A DNA stretch of 6,507 nt from an uncultured Verrucomicrobia subdivision 3 bacterium (GCA_946480555.1 CAMLLE010000183.1:1-6507); one strand, 5' to 3'. Shown: positions 1 to 6,507, counted from the first letter of the stretch. Notes: generated by a model from the letters alone, not told the origin. A program made the numbers and translations.

Positions 1-1461
1 CTGCATTGGACGGCGGACAACTGGCCGGCTCTGACGAATGATTGGTCCGCGTTTTACACCTTCGACTTCGATGCGCGGGAACATCTCGGCCGCTACAACG
101 GAACGCTCGCGCAGGGCGCCAGCACCACCAATACGCCAGATCGCGGTGGAGTGCTGCATCTGGACGGCGGAACGAACTACGTGAAAGTTCCCGATCCCGT
201 CGCGAATGCCAGTACGTTTGCGGTCTGGGTGAAATGGCAGGGCGGGGGAGATTGGCAGCGCATCCTGGATTTCGGCACGAACACCGCGCGTTATGCTTTC
301 TTGACGCCGCGGGCAAACAACGGCCGGATGCGGTTTGCGATCCGGAACGGTGGCGCCGAACAGATCATCAACGCGCCTGCCGCCCTGCCGACGAATTCCT
401 GGACGCACGTGGCCGTCACGCTCGACGGCTCGCGCGGTTCGCTGTTCGTCAACGGAAACCTCGTCGCACTAAGCAACAACATCACCATCCGCCCATGGCA
501 ATTGCTGGCGCGCAGCAATTATGTCGGCAAAAGCCAGTTCGCCGCCGATCCCGGATTCAACGGCGAGATCGATTCGCTCCGCATTTTCGGCCGCGCCCTT
601 TCTGCTGCGGAGATTCGGAATCTCGCATGGGCGCATCCCGCGCTGGCGCATCGTTACAGTTTCATCAGCAACGCCTGGGATTCCATCGGACTGGCGCACG
701 GAAAGCTGATTGGCGCTGCCAGCATTACGAATGAGTCGGTGCGTTTACCGGGAACGTCCGGAAGTTATGTGAACCTTCCGGGCGGACTGGTGTCGGGTTC
801 GCGCGCGGTGACCATCGAGTTTTGGGCGACGTTCGGTGCCATTGGCAATTGGGCGCGCGTTTTCGATTTCGGAAATATCAACGGAAGCTCCGGTGCAAAC
901 TTCCTGTTCTACAGTCCGCATTCCGGCGACAGCCGCCAGCACATCGGATTTCTCAACCTGAGTGTCAACACGCCGCCGCCGCTGGACAATCGATCCGTTC
1001 ACGTCACGTGCATCATCGATCCGCCCAACAGCTACGTCGCCATTTACACGAATGCCGTGTTGCAAACGCAGCAATCGATGTCGCTGCCCGCGCTCTCCGG
1101 CGTCAGCTCCGCTTGGTCGTTTCTCGGACGATCGTTGTTCAGCGCGGACGCGTGGCTCAATGCCACGATCGACGAGTTCCGCATCTACGATGGCCGGCTC
1201 GCGCCTGCGGAGATCGCTGCGAACTTTGTTTCCGGTCCGGACGCTCTCGCGCTGCCGGCGATGCTGGCATGGACCAACAGCGGTTCGTCGCTGAGTTTTT
1301 CGTGGCCGGCTTACGCGGTGGGATTCGAATTGCAATCCACTCCAGCGCTTGATAACGCCGTGTGGTCATCGCCGGGAATCGCGCCCACTCTCGCGAACGA
1401 CGAATGGCGCACAACGATTCCAGTGTCCACCGAAGCCCGGTTCTTCCGGTTGAAACGCTAG
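1..1461 (+). CDS. C-terminal part of a probable GH43 glycoside hydrolase with two LamG domains (5' truncated)
   Basis: The frame is open from base 1, so the true start lies upstream; the GTG at 151 sits inside a domain and is not the start. There are 486 visible residues, numbered here from the window edge. Residues 1-11 (LHWTADNWPAL) resemble the last propeller strand of GH43 enzymes, matching LTWENGWPKV at the end of the GH43 gene at 4270. Two LamG/concanavalin-A-like domains follow: about 19-206, ending in NGEIDSLRIFGRALSAAEI, and about 215-406, opening with HRYSF and ending in ATIDEFRIYDGRLAPAEI. Residues 418-486 form a small C-terminal module with SFSWPAY, FELQST and a terminal FFRLKR, a layout frequent in secreted verrucomicrobial proteins. 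The LamG domains probably bind carbohydrate or cell surface. Their identity is strong; the GH43 catalytic part is inferred from about 11 residues. Only 15 nt separate this gene from the GH51 gene, suggesting an operon. Confidence 0.85.
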   Translation: MHWTADNWPALTNDWSAFYTFDFDAREHLGRYNGTLAQGASTTNTPDRGGVLHLDGGTNYVKVPDPVANASTFAVWVKWQGGGDWQRILDFGTNTARYAFLTPRANNGRMRFAIRNGGAEQIINAPAALPTNSWTHVAVTLDGSRGSLFVNGNLVALSNNITIRPWQLLARSNYVGKSQFAADPGFNGEIDSLRIFGRALSAAEIRNLAWAHPALAHRYSFISNAWDSIGLAHGKLIGAASITNESVRLPGTSGSYVNLPGGLVSGSRAVTIEFWATFGAIGNWARVFDFGNINGSSGANFLFYSPHSGDSRQHIGFLNLSVNTPPPLDNRSVHVTCIIDPPNSYVAIYTNAVLQTQQSMSLPALSGVSSAWSFLGRSLFSADAWLNATIDEFRIYDGRLAPAEIAANFVSGPDALALPAMLAWTNSGSSLSFSWPAYAVGFELQSTPALDNAVWSSPGIAPTLANDEWRTTIPVSTEARFFRLKR

Positions 1462-1476
1462 ATCAACGATCAAACT

Positions 1477-3957
1477 ATGACGCAAGTTCCCAAAAGGTTC
1501 CTGACTACAGCGCTCGCCACAGTCGCCGCCGCGCAACTTTCCGCCGCCGATCTGCCCACCTTGACCGTGCGGACGGATTCGCCCGGCGCGAAGATCAATC
1601 CCGCGATGTGGGGCGTTTTCTTCGAGGACATCAACCTCGGCGCCGATGGCGGGCTTTATGCCGAGTTGGTGAAGAATCGTTCGTTTGAGTTCCCCGAAGC
1701 GTTGATGGGCTGGTCGAAGTTGAACGCAAGCAGCGCCATTGAAGTGCGTCGTGAAGACCCGTTCGACCCTGACAACGCAACTTACCTGCGGATTGCATCC
1801 CGCGGCGCGAACTCCGGCGCAGTGAACGAAGGTTTTCGCGGCATGGGATTGCGGGCAGGGGATCGATATGAATTCACTGCGCAAGTGCGGGTTGTATCGG
1901 AGTCGCCGCGCGTGCGGGTTGAGCTGACGGACGAGAATGGAACCGTGCTTGCGTCCGAGCGGCTCGGGCGGCTGGGCAAGGAATGGAATGAAGAGAAAGT
2001 CCGCCTGCGTCCCAAAACGACGGCTGCCAAGGGCCGTATGAGCATCATCGTCGAAGGCCCGGGCACAGTGGACTTGGACATGGTTTCGCTCTTTCCGCAG
2101 AAGACCTGGAAGAATCGCGAGAACGGAATGCGCGCTGACATGGTCCAGTTGCTGGCGGATTTGAAACCTGGGTTCCTTCGTTTCCCGGGCGGCTGCATCG
2201 TCGAAGGCAGCGATCTCGAAAAGCGCTATCAATGGAAGACCACTATCGGCGAGTTGCAGGATCGCAAATTGATCATCAACCGCTGGAACTATGAGTTCAA
2301 ACACCGGCCCACGCCCGATTATTTCCAATCGTTCGGCCTGGGCTTTTTCGAGTTCTTCCAGTTGAGCGAAGACATCGGCGCCGAACCGTTGCCGATTTTG
2401 AATTGCGGCATGGCCTGCCAGTTCAACACCGGACAACTGGTGCCGCTCGAGCAGCTCGATCCATACGTTCAGGACGCGCTCGATTTGATTGAGTTTGCGA
2501 ACGGCCCAGTGACCAGCCGCTGGGGCGCAATGCGCGCGGCGATGGGCCATCCAAAGCCATTCAACCTGAAAATGCTCGGCATCGGGAACGAACAATGGGG
2601 GCCGCAATATCTGGAGCGGTACGAAGTCTTTGCCAAAGCGCTCAAGGAGAAGCATCCGGAAATTCAGCTGATCTCCGCCGCCGGTCCTGCGCCGGCAGAC
2701 GACCGGTTTCAGTTCCTTTCGCCACGCTTGCACGAGATGAAGGCGGATGTCATCGACGAGCATTGTTACGCGAATCCCATCTGGTTCCTCGCCAATGCGA
2801 ATCGTTACGACAATTATCCGCGGAACGGCTCAAAGATATTCATGGGCGAATACGCGGCGCAAAGCGTGGCGATCGTCAGCCCGGAGAACAAAAACAACCT
2901 CGAATGCGCCATCTCCGAGGCGGCGTTCATGACGGGCCTGGAACGCAATGCCGACGTGGTGACGATGGCTTCTTACGCGCCGTTGTTTGCGCACATCGAT
3001 GGCTGGCAGTGGACGCCGAACCTGATCTGGACCGACAACCTGCGCGTGATGCCGACGCCGAATTACTACGTGCAGCAACTGTTCAGCGTGAATCGCGGGG
3101 ACGTCGTTCTGCCGGTGGAATGGCAGGGCGAAATCAAGTTGGAAACCGAACCGGCAGGCGCAATTGCACTCGGCACATTCAACACCGCCGCCGAGTTCAA
3201 GGATGTGGTTGTCACGTCGGGATCGGGGACTTTGTTTCATTCTGATTTCGCTGGCAGCCATTCAGGCTGGAAGCCGATCCGCGGAAACTGGAGTGCTCAA
3301 GACGGCGTATTCGGCCAGAGCGATGCCGGAATCAATGCCAAGGCTCTCGCCGGAAGTTCAAAGTGGCGCGATTACACGCTCAACCTCAAAGCGCGCAAGC
3401 TCAGCGGCGCGGAAGGATTCCTGATCACGGTCCGGCACGCCGATGACGAGAACTATGTTTTGCTGAACCTTGGCGGAGTCGGAAATCGTTTTCACACATT
3501 GCAGCATCGGCTTGGCCAGCAGGATCACCAAAAGGCAAAGGTGGACGGCAGCATCGAAGTGAACCGCTGGTATGACATCAAGGTGGAGCTGAAGGGCGCG
3601 CGCATCGAGTGCTTCCTCGACGGCCAATCCGTGCTCGCCGCCGATGTCCCAGCCGTGATGACACAGAAGCTGTACGCCAGCGCGACGCGGGACGACAAGG
3701 CAGGGGAAACGATTCTCAAAATCGTGAACCCCGGCGCGATCGTTCAGCCGATCTCGATCAACCTGACTGGAGCGGACAAGGTGAAATCAACGGCGAAGGT
3801 TTCCATTCTCACCGGAGAAAACGCGGGCGATTTGAACACATTGGATCATCCGAACTACATTGCGCCGCGTTCCAGCACGCTGGCGTTGAACGGACCAAAG
3901 TTCCAATACGAAAGCCCAGCGCGTTCTCTGTCTGTCATTCGGATCAAGACGCGCTAA
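1477..3957 (+). CDS. Secreted GH51 alpha-L-arabinofuranosidase with CBM4/9-like and jelly-roll inserts
   Basis: This 826-residue enzyme should remove terminal alpha-L-arabinofuranosyl units from arabinan or arabinoxylan fragments by the retaining GH51 mechanism. Residues 1-24 are a signal peptide (KR, a hydrophobic stretch, then LSAA before DLP). The barrel begins with MWGVFFEDIN (44-53). A CBM4/9-like jelly roll spans about 69-207 (ending DMVSLFP), after which the barrel resumes with FLRFPGGCIVEG (233-244). The predicted acid/base is E372 in GNEQWGP, and the predicted nucleophile is E458 in FMGEYAA. The C-terminal beta-sandwich is interrupted at about 578-728 by a domain resembling LamG or DUF1080 folds (HSDFAG ... 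WKPIRGNWSAQDGVFGQ ... FLDGQSV), then resumes with KLYASATRDDKAGETILKIVN. ATG 1477 is chosen because it gives the signal peptide directly. No clear Shine-Dalgarno lies in the 15-nt gap, so coupling to the upstream gene is plausible. Family assignment is firm; the substrate is inferred. Confidence 0.95.
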   Translation: MTQVPKRFLTTALATVAAAQLSAADLPTLTVRTDSPGAKINPAMWGVFFEDINLGADGGLYAELVKNRSFEFPEALMGWSKLNASSAIEVRREDPFDPDNATYLRIASRGANSGAVNEGFRGMGLRAGDRYEFTAQVRVVSESPRVRVELTDENGTVLASERLGRLGKEWNEEKVRLRPKTTAAKGRMSIIVEGPGTVDLDMVSLFPQKTWKNRENGMRADMVQLLADLKPGFLRFPGGCIVEGSDLEKRYQWKTTIGELQDRKLIINRWNYEFKHRPTPDYFQSFGLGFFEFFQLSEDIGAEPLPILNCGMACQFNTGQLVPLEQLDPYVQDALDLIEFANGPVTSRWGAMRAAMGHPKPFNLKMLGIGNEQWGPQYLERYEVFAKALKEKHPEIQLISAAGPAPADDRFQFLSPRLHEMKADVIDEHCYANPIWFLANANRYDNYPRNGSKIFMGEYAAQSVAIVSPENKNNLECAISEAAFMTGLERNADVVTMASYAPLFAHIDGWQWTPNLIWTDNLRVMPTPNYYVQQLFSVNRGDVVLPVEWQGEIKLETEPAGAIALGTFNTAAEFKDVVVTSGSGTLFHSDFAGSHSGWKPIRGNWSAQDGVFGQSDAGINAKALAGSSKWRDYTLNLKARKLSGAEGFLITVRHADDENYVLLNLGGVGNRFHTLQHRLGQQDHQKAKVDGSIEVNRWYDIKVELKGARIECFLDGQSVLAADVPAVMTQKLYASATRDDKAGETILKIVNPGAIVQPISINLTGADKVKSTAKVSILTGENAGDLNTLDHPNYIAPRSSTLALNGPKFQYESPARSLSVIRIKTR

Positions 3958-3960
3958 ACC

Positions 3961-4144
3961 GGAACGATGCAGTTGGAATCGAAACGCTGTCTCTGGGTAG
4001 CGCCTATTTGAAGCTCGAATACGGCGATATTCAGGCGCTTGCGGAGCGCACCTTCTGGTGCGGAATATGGGGCTGCGCGGCAGCGCAGCCCTACCCTTGT
4101 TTGGCAGAGCTGCCGCTCTGTCCCATATTCAACCGCATCGTTCC
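3961..4144. repeat. Palindromic intergenic element with terminal inverted repeats (MITE-like candidate)
   Basis: The ends are inverted repeats: GGAACGATGC (3961-3970) is the exact reverse complement of 4135-4144. After one mismatch the pairing continues with GTTG (3972-3975) to CAAC (4130-4133), then AAT (3977-3979) to ATT (4127-4129) across a one-base bulge. GCTAAA occurs just outside both ends (3953-3958 and 4146-4151), as a target-site duplication would; the left copy includes the GH51 stop codon. Inside are successive inverted repeats: 3999-4005 with 4033-4039, a 6-bp stem with TTCT loop at 4047-4062, an 8-bp stem at 4071-4090 and an 8-bp stem at 4103-4122. No credible protein is encoded. 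It could be a non-autonomous mobile element, a REP-like repeat or a structured RNA. The inverted repeats are read directly; mobility is inference, since no second copy is in the window. Confidence 0.55.
4056..4140. other. Twin-hairpin core closed by an outer stem (possible three-way junction)
   Basis: Within the larger element, GAATATGGG (4063-4071) is the perfect reverse complement of CCCATATTC (4122-4130), and the stem can extend through TGCGG (4059-4063) with CCGCA (4133-4137) around a three-base bulge. Two compact hairpins are enclosed. GGCTGCGC pairs with GCGCAGCC around loop GGCA (4079-4082). GGCAGAGC pairs with GCTCTGTC through one G-T wobble around loop TGCC (4111-4114). The two loops are complementary, and more broadly GCGGCAGC (4077-4084) is complementary to GCTGCCGC (4109-4116). 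No T-run follows, so it does not look like an intrinsic terminator. This fold competes with the terminal inverted repeats for bases 4127-4137. Confidence 0.6.
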
Positions 4145-4269
4145 AGCTAAAAGGCGGCGAAGCCCTGTCAAAATAAATGATTCGGAAGTCTGCGCCGCCA
4201 CTCCGACGTTGCGAATGTGACCTTGCCGCAATTGTAACTTAGTCCATGTCTGGCCGTCTTTCGTGATCA
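4145..4269 (+). other. Remainder of the intergenic gap, upstream leader of the GH43 gene
   Basis: This 125-nt stretch separates the palindromic element from the GH43 start and presumably holds the promoter or leader of that gene. A 7-bp inverted repeat, GGCGGCG (4153-4159) with CGCCGCC (4193-4199), flanks an AT-richer patch around 4169-4180. A weak sigma70-like pair, TTGCGA at 4209-4214 and TGTAAC at 4233-4238 with 18-bp spacing, matches consensus at four of six positions in each box, which is too little to call a promoter. No Shine-Dalgarno precedes the ATG at 4270. Confidence 0.3.
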
Positions 4270-5307
4270 ATGTTGAAAGTGACTTCTGTGGTACGATTGC
4301 GATGCGGTGGCTGCTTTCTTGCGCTCTGGCTTCTGGCCCTGGCCTCCGCACTGGCGCAACCGGCCACCAATTCGGCGGGCGCGGAGACGAATTCATTTCG
4401 CGACCGGTTCCGTTTCCCGCACGATCCCCGCAAGCCGCGGGCGCACGATCCCTCCACCATCGTGAAGTGCAAGGATCGTTACTGGGTTTTCCACACCGGC
4501 GTCGGCGTGTCGTCGTATTCCTCGACGAATCTTGTGGATTGGGAACTGGGTCCGCGGGTGTTCAGGGCCGCGCCGGATTGGGTTGCGGCCGCAGTTCCCG
4601 AGAATCGCAATTCGCATTTTTGGGCGCCGGACGTGATCGAGATGAACGGCCAGTTCTTCCTCTATTACTCCGTTTCCAGCTTTGGTAAGAACACTTCGGC
4701 CATTGCGCTGGCGACGAATCCCACCCTCGATTCTGCCGACCCAGATTTCAAGTGGACCGATCGCGGCATTGTCGTGCGCTCATTCTCGACGAATGACTTC
4801 AACGCAATCGATCCGGCGGTGATGCGCGATAGCGACGGCAGACTGTGGATGAGCTTCGGCTCATTCTGGAGCGGCATCAAACTCATCGAGCTGGATCCGA
4901 GAACGGGGTTGCGAATCGCGGCCGAATCGCCCATGCATTCGCTCGCACGCACGGCGGAGATTGAAGCGCCGTTCATTCATCAGCACGACGGGGCCTACTA
5001 CCTTTTTCTGAATTGGGGCATCTGCTGCCGCGGCACAAATAGCACGTATGAAATCCGAGTTGGCCGAAGTGACAGGATCACCGGACCATATCGCGACGCC
5101 AACAATGTTGATATGTTGGCGGGCGGCGGGGCGCTGGTGATAAACAGCCACTCGCCGTTCATCGGGCCGGGACATGCCGGAATCTTTTCGGAAAACGGCA
5201 CGAACTGGTTCAGCTGCCATTTTTACGATGGTGAACGTCGCGGGACGCCTACCATGTCGTTGCATGAGCTGACGTGGGAGAATGGCTGGCCGAAGGTGAA
5301 GCGCTGA
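4270..5307 (+). CDS. Secreted GH43 arabinan endo-1,5-alpha-L-arabinosidase
   Basis: This 345-residue protein is a single five-bladed beta-propeller domain after a signal peptide (hydrophobic core about 16-28, likely cleavage ALA|Q at 29/30). The inverting GH43 triad is visible: base D60 in AHDPS, pKa-modulating D181 in FNAIDPAV and acid E232 in EIEAPF. HDP also occurs at 51-53, but the context YWVFHTG after residue 60 marks D60 as the catalytic one. Other endo-arabinanase hallmarks are HFWAPDV, GSFWSGI, NWGICCRGTNSTYEIRVGRS and GPGHAG, whose H302 corresponds to the conserved histidine at the metal site. It should cut the alpha-1,5-linked arabinan backbone of pectin outside the cytoplasm, feeding oligosaccharides to the neighbouring GH51 enzymes. 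It ends at LTWENGWPKVKR without the LamG modules of the first gene. The start ATG has no evident Shine-Dalgarno. Family assignment is firm; endo versus exo mode is inferred from the motifs. Confidence 0.93.
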   Translation: MLKVTSVVRLRCGGCFLALWLLALASALAQPATNSAGAETNSFRDRFRFPHDPRKPRAHDPSTIVKCKDRYWVFHTGVGVSSYSSTNLVDWELGPRVFRAAPDWVAAAVPENRNSHFWAPDVIEMNGQFFLYYSVSSFGKNTSAIALATNPTLDSADPDFKWTDRGIVVRSFSTNDFNAIDPAVMRDSDGRLWMSFGSFWSGIKLIELDPRTGLRIAAESPMHSLARTAEIEAPFIHQHDGAYYLFLNWGICCRGTNSTYEIRVGRSDRITGPYRDANNVDMLAGGGALVINSHSPFIGPGHAGIFSENGTNWFSCHFYDGERRGTPTMSLHELTWENGWPKVKR

Positions 5308-5415
5308 ACGAAACGGCGGGAATGATTTGGATTACGAGAACGATCAGGAGCGGGACGATATTGAATCATCCGAGATGCGGGGTTTTGTCGTTCTGACTCG
5401 GCGGAGAATTTTGAA
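5308..5415 (+). other. Short intergenic leader between the GH43 and second GH51 genes
   Basis: The 108-nt gap has no gene. Two short inverted repeats occur: ATGATT (5322-5327) with AATCAT (5364-5369), and AGAACGA (5337-5343) with TCGTTCT (5388-5394). They interleave rather than nest, so only one could form at a time unless as a pseudoknot. No hairpin followed by a T-run is present, so nothing argues against co-transcription of the two genes. Confidence 0.35.
5403..5407 (+). promoter_or_regulatory. Ribosome-binding site of the second GH51 gene
   Basis: GGAGA lies eight bases before the ATG at 5416 and is the only good Shine-Dalgarno seen before any gene in the window. It supports 5416 (or the adjacent ATG at 5419) as the start, which also places a signal peptide at the N-terminus. 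Confidence 0.6.
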
Positions 5416-6507
5416 ATGATGAAACATTTGAAGTGGCTGAACGGAATGGCGCTTGTCGCTGGCTTTGCCGTGGCGATGAACATCGGAGCAGCGGAGCCGG
5501 TGCGAATAACGGTTCAGACGGACAAGTCCGGCTTGCAGGTTGCGCCCACGATGCACGGTTTGTTTTTCGAGGACATCAATTATGGCGCCGATGGCGGGCT
5601 TTACGCGGAACTGGTGCAAAATCGTTCGTTCGAACATGGCAACGCGCAATACGCCTGGTTCGAAGCGGCGTCGCAAGGCGCCAGGGGGCGGCTGACGGTG
5701 GAGACCGAAATGCCGCTCAACGTGAACAATACTCACTTCCTCCGGCTCCATGCGAACACCGCGAACTACGGCGCGGCCAATTCCGGCTTTGATGGAATTG
5801 TTCTGCAGGAAGGCGAAGGCTGTCGCTTTTCGATTTACGCCCGGATTCGCGCTGGGGAATCGGGTGGCTTGCATGTGACGCTCGAAGACCCTTCCGGCCA
5901 GGTGATCGCGCGCGAGAACGTGGACGGTCTGACGCGAAGCTGGAAAAAGTTCGACGCGAGACTTGCCGCGGCCAGAAGCGTGGCGAACGCGCGACTGGTC
6001 GTGAGGGCGGCCAGGCCGGGCACCTTCGACATCGACATGGTTTCGCTTTTTCCGGAGAAGACGTTCAAGAACCGGCCGAACGGATTGCGCCTGGATCTGG
6101 CTCAGGCGCTCGCGGACATGAAACCTGGCTTCATGCGTTTCCCTGGCGGCTGCATTGTCGAAGGCCGCGATTGCGCGAATGCATATCGGTGGAAGGATAC
6201 GATTGGCGACGTCGCGGAACGCAGGCAAAATTACAACCTCTGGCAGAACGACCGCTCGCCGCAGTATCACCAAACGTATGGGCTGGGGTTCTTCGAGTAC
6301 TTCGAGTTTTGCGAAGACATCGGCGCCGAACCTGTTCCGGTCGTGAATTGCGGCATGAGCTGTCAGGCGCGCGGTGGACCGGCGGTGCCCATCGAAGAAC
6401 TTGGACCTTGGATTCAAGACGCTCTCGACTTGATTGAATTTGCCAACGGTTCGACCGCAACGGAATGGGGCGCAAAACGTGCGGCGATGGGGCATCCGAA
6501 ACCGTTC
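5416..6507 (+). CDS. N-terminal part of a second secreted GH51 alpha-L-arabinofuranosidase (3' truncated by the window)
   Basis: There are 364 in-frame codons with no stop before the edge. A signal peptide covers residues 1-26 (KHLK, hydrophobic core, GAA|EP). HGLFFEDIN (47-55) and GADGGLYAELVQNRSFE (57-73) open the GH51 barrel. A CBM4/9-like jelly roll spans about 74-213, ending DMVSLFP. The barrel resumes with FMRFPGGCIVEGRD (239-252), and EDIGAEPVPVVNCGMSCQ matches the upstream GH51 gene. The window ends at AAMGHPKPF. In the first GH51 gene the acid/base glutamate comes ten residues after this point, so neither catalytic residue is visible and activity cannot be judged here. It is clearly a paralogue of the gene at 1477, with the same domain order. 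Conservation is strongest in the barrel and weakest in the carbohydrate-binding insert, which may mean different substrate branches. An RBS at 5403 supports the start. Confidence 0.93.
   Translation, partial: MMKHLKWLNGMALVAGFAVAMNIGAAEPVRITVQTDKSGLQVAPTMHGLFFEDINYGADGGLYAELVQNRSFEHGNAQYAWFEAASQGARGRLTVETEMPLNVNNTHFLRLHANTANYGAANSGFDGIVLQEGEGCRFSIYARIRAGESGGLHVTLEDPSGQVIARENVDGLTRSWKKFDARLAAARSVANARLVVRAARPGTFDIDMVSLFPEKTFKNRPNGLRLDLAQALADMKPGFMRFPGGCIVEGRDCANAYRWKDTIGDVAERRQNYNLWQNDRSPQYHQTYGLGFFEYFEFCEDIGAEPVPVVNCGMSCQARGGPAVPIEELGPWIQDALDLIEFANGSTATEWGAKRAAMGHPKPF

Noticed and set aside
42..734. Plus-strand 230-codon frame in the LamG gene
   Set aside because: It lies out of frame over a clear LamG domain; the product is arginine-rich and featureless.
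745..1335. Minus-strand 196-codon frame opposite the second LamG domain
   Set aside because: It is antisense to a recognisable domain, is very rich in arginine and has no motif.
1366..2763. Long minus-strand open frame (465 codons) opposite the first GH51 gene
   Set aside because: It is antisense to a gene with clear signal peptide, catalytic motifs and domain structure. Its composition (many H, R, A, Q) is typical of the shadow frame of a GC-rich gene, and no domain is recognisable.
4071..4122. Intrinsic (rho-independent) terminator after the GH51 gene
   Set aside because: The hairpins are strong, but neither is followed by a run of T; CTACCC and CCATATTC follow instead. Read-through or another role is equally possible.
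3609..4220. Plus-strand open frame crossing the GH51 3' end and the palindromic element
   Set aside because: Its first half overlaps a confident gene in another frame and its second half is a translation of inverted repeats. No protein family is visible.
4223..4240. TTGCCG ... TAACTT as a promoter for the GH43 gene
   Set aside because: The two boxes are only six bases apart, which is incompatible with a sigma70-type promoter.
5344..6495. Minus-strand open frame (383 codons) opposite the second GH51 gene
   Set aside because: It shares short matches with the antisense frame at 1366-2763 (for example AAI.(N/D)R.RFGADVFA), but these mirror conserved sense-strand GH51 motifs. The similarity follows from the paralogous genes and is not independent evidence of coding.

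Overview
The window is a stretch of a secreted carbohydrate-degradation locus. All genes lie on the + strand and encode arabinan/arabinoside-acting enzymes. The organism is most likely a member of the Verrucomicrobiota, or less likely another PVC-group bacterium. The evidence is by-eye moderately high G+C, LamG modules opening with an HRYSF-type motif, a C-terminal module of the 'SWP ... LQS ... FFRL' type common in secreted verrucomicrobial proteins, and mostly weak or absent Shine-Dalgarno sequences. This is an inference from protein style; no taxonomic marker gene is present.

Layout. (1) 1-1461: the 3' part of a gene whose first visible residues look like the last strand of a GH43 beta-propeller, followed by two LamG/concanavalin-A-like domains and a short C-terminal module. 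(2) 1477-3957, only 15 nt downstream: a complete secreted GH51 alpha-L-arabinofuranosidase with an N-terminal CBM4/9-like insert and a second jelly-roll-like domain inserted near the C-terminus. (3) 3958-4269: a 312-nt gap containing a strongly palindromic element of about 184 bp (3961-4144). It has terminal inverted repeats, several internal hairpins and a 6-bp flanking direct repeat, and looks like a MITE-like or structured intergenic repeat. (4) 4270-5307: a compact secreted GH43 enzyme with the hallmarks of an endo-1,5-alpha-L-arabinanase. (5) 5308-5415: a short gap with a recognisable ribosome-binding site. (6) 5416 to the window end: the N-terminal 364 codons of a second GH51 enzyme, cut about ten residues before the expected acid/base glutamate.

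How the genes fit together. The GH43 arabinanase would cut the alpha-1,5-arabinan backbone (RG-I pectin side chains) into oligosaccharides. The two GH51 enzymes would release arabinose from these or from arabinoxylan-type side chains, and the LamG-bearing protein would add another arabinoside- or xyloside-acting activity with carbohydrate- or surface-binding modules. The three visible N-termini all carry signal peptides, so the breakdown is periplasmic or extracellular. The order GH43-GH51-GH43-GH51 suggests duplication of a two-gene cassette followed by divergence. The palindromic element is the least expected feature. No RNA gene, CRISPR array, transposase, transporter or regulator is visible.
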